Part shown: piece by piece, positions 59,395 through 59,792 of the stretch
Layout: every line of letters begins with the position of its first letter
Numbering within the stretch: position 1 is the stretch's first letter
Assembly (NCBI GenBank): GCA_903929355.1
Contig: CAIYUN010000040.1
Span: 1 to 59,792, forward strand
DNA: 59,792 nt
Direction: 5' to 3'
Source of the DNA: an uncultured Opitutaceae bacterium
GTDB taxonomy: Bacteria; Verrucomicrobiota; Verrucomicrobiia; Opitutales; Opitutaceae
Made by a program: the position numbers and the translations under genes
Notes under the pieces: model-generated
Databases searched by the model: none
Told to the model about the DNA's origin: nothing
Seen by the model: the letters and a program-made list of their open reading frames with translations, nothing else

Positions 59395-59658
59395 TCATTT
59401 CGCCTTGTAGGTTTTCCAGACCCATTCCACGGCTTCCAGCATGGTCTGCCTTTCCACGCCGCCTTCGACGTGTCCGGCCCCTTCGGACCAGAGGAACTGG
59501 TAAGAGTAGCCCCTGGCCTTGAGGGCATTGGCGAAGGTGTTGTTTTGAATGCGCCAGTCGCCGAACTGGTTGTTGAGGTCATTGGAGCCGACTTCCATCC
59601 AGATGCGGATGGCCTTTTTCTCGGTGTTGGGGATCAGGGAGTCCTGATATTCCTGTGG
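59395..59658 (-). pseudogene. Enterochelin-esterase-like hydrolase, C-terminal fragment
   Basis: The frame reads ...NTEKKAIRIWMEVGSNDLNN, NTFANALKARGYSYQFLWSEGAGHVEGG and ends WVWKTYKAK. This is the C-terminal third of an esterase-D/enterochelin-esterase-like alpha/beta hydrolase, with the catalytic His in GAGHVEGG. The frame is intact to about 59658, where unrelated insertion-sequence DNA begins. The rest of the gene, including the nucleophile Ser, must lie beyond the insertion, outside the window. Confidence 0.75.
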
Positions 59659-59792
59659 TACCTACCTAATGATGGACACATTTTTTAGGAAATTAGGGTG
59701 ACACTTTTTGGGTTGAGGAAACGGTGATCAGGCCTTGGCAGACGAGCCAAGCTTCCGCGGCGTGGCGCCAAGCGGCGTTGAGGCTGCGTTGA
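59659..59792 (-). mobile_element. Insertion sequence end, partial
   Basis: Starting at CCTACCTAATGATGGACAC the sequence changes to a short AT-rich terminal part (TTTTTTAGGAAATTAGG), then a minus-strand frame ending CQGLITVSSTQKVSP that could be a transposase C-terminus. It abruptly interrupts the esterase gene. The family cannot be named from 130 bp. Confidence 0.6.

Overview
The window is GC-rich chromosomal DNA with tightly packed genes, many sharing 1-4 base start/stop overlaps. It most likely comes from a member of the Verrucomicrobiota, probably the Opitutales/Opitutaceae. That placement is inference. It rests on protein style, the flagellar gene order, the many start codons without a Shine-Dalgarno sequence, and scattered 7-bp tandem repeats. 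No rRNA or marker search was possible.

Layout. 1-9746: a partial CBS-domain gene, an M48 (HtpX-like) membrane protease with a TerB-like tail, a DUF433/DUF5615 toxin-antitoxin pair, murJ, a phosphotransacetylase split into a catalytic gene and a P-loop/DRTGG gene, and a minus-strand run of two unknown exported or anchored proteins ending in a 32-aa membrane peptide. 10084-26404: a flagellar block of flhB, flhA, a FlhF-like pseudo-GTPase, a small membrane protein, fliA, motA and motB, then flgF, flgG, flgA, flgH, flgI, flgJ, flgN, flgK, flgL, fliW and csrA. Two near-identical sigma-54-type promoters (TTGGCA-N7-TGCTA) start its two halves. 26737-31816: rpmI-rplT with a strong terminator, then pheS and pheT separated by a GxxExxY cassette. 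31844-44504: a response regulator, hisG, agmatine-to-putrescine genes (aguB, aguA), a Tsp/Prc protease, a rhomboid, an SDR and class IV aminotransferase pair, then holB, a small membrane protein, tmk and a PfkB kinase. 44635-47081: an exbB-exbD-tonB operon interrupted by a four-helix-bundle cassette. 47203-52464: tRNA-Ala, an FmdB-like protein, a trypsin-like lipoprotein and a 1124-aa transglutaminase/DUF2126 protein between inverted palindromic repeats. 52773-55057: tRNA-Ser hosting a 2.2-kb integrative element with one tyrosine recombinase, 24-bp att repeats and a dense array of stem-loops. 55064-59792: an HNH remnant, a YihY protein, a small lipoprotein, a convergent Y-family polymerase and SRAP pair, and an esterase broken by an insertion sequence at the window edge.

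The most unusual material is non-genic. (1) Two accessory genes of unknown function (GxxExxY and an S23-type four-helix-bundle protein) each sit inside an essential or functional operon. Each is bounded by inverted repeats built from 7- or 9-bp tandem units, and a gene-less cassette of the same repeat family lies on the other side of pheS. (2) Heptanucleotide tandem repeats also occur inside three coding sequences, always in expendable parts: a linker, a C-terminus and a signal peptide. (3) In the small integrative element, five consecutive hairpins with C(GNA)G triloops end 12 bp before the right att repeat, preceded by six more stem-loops.
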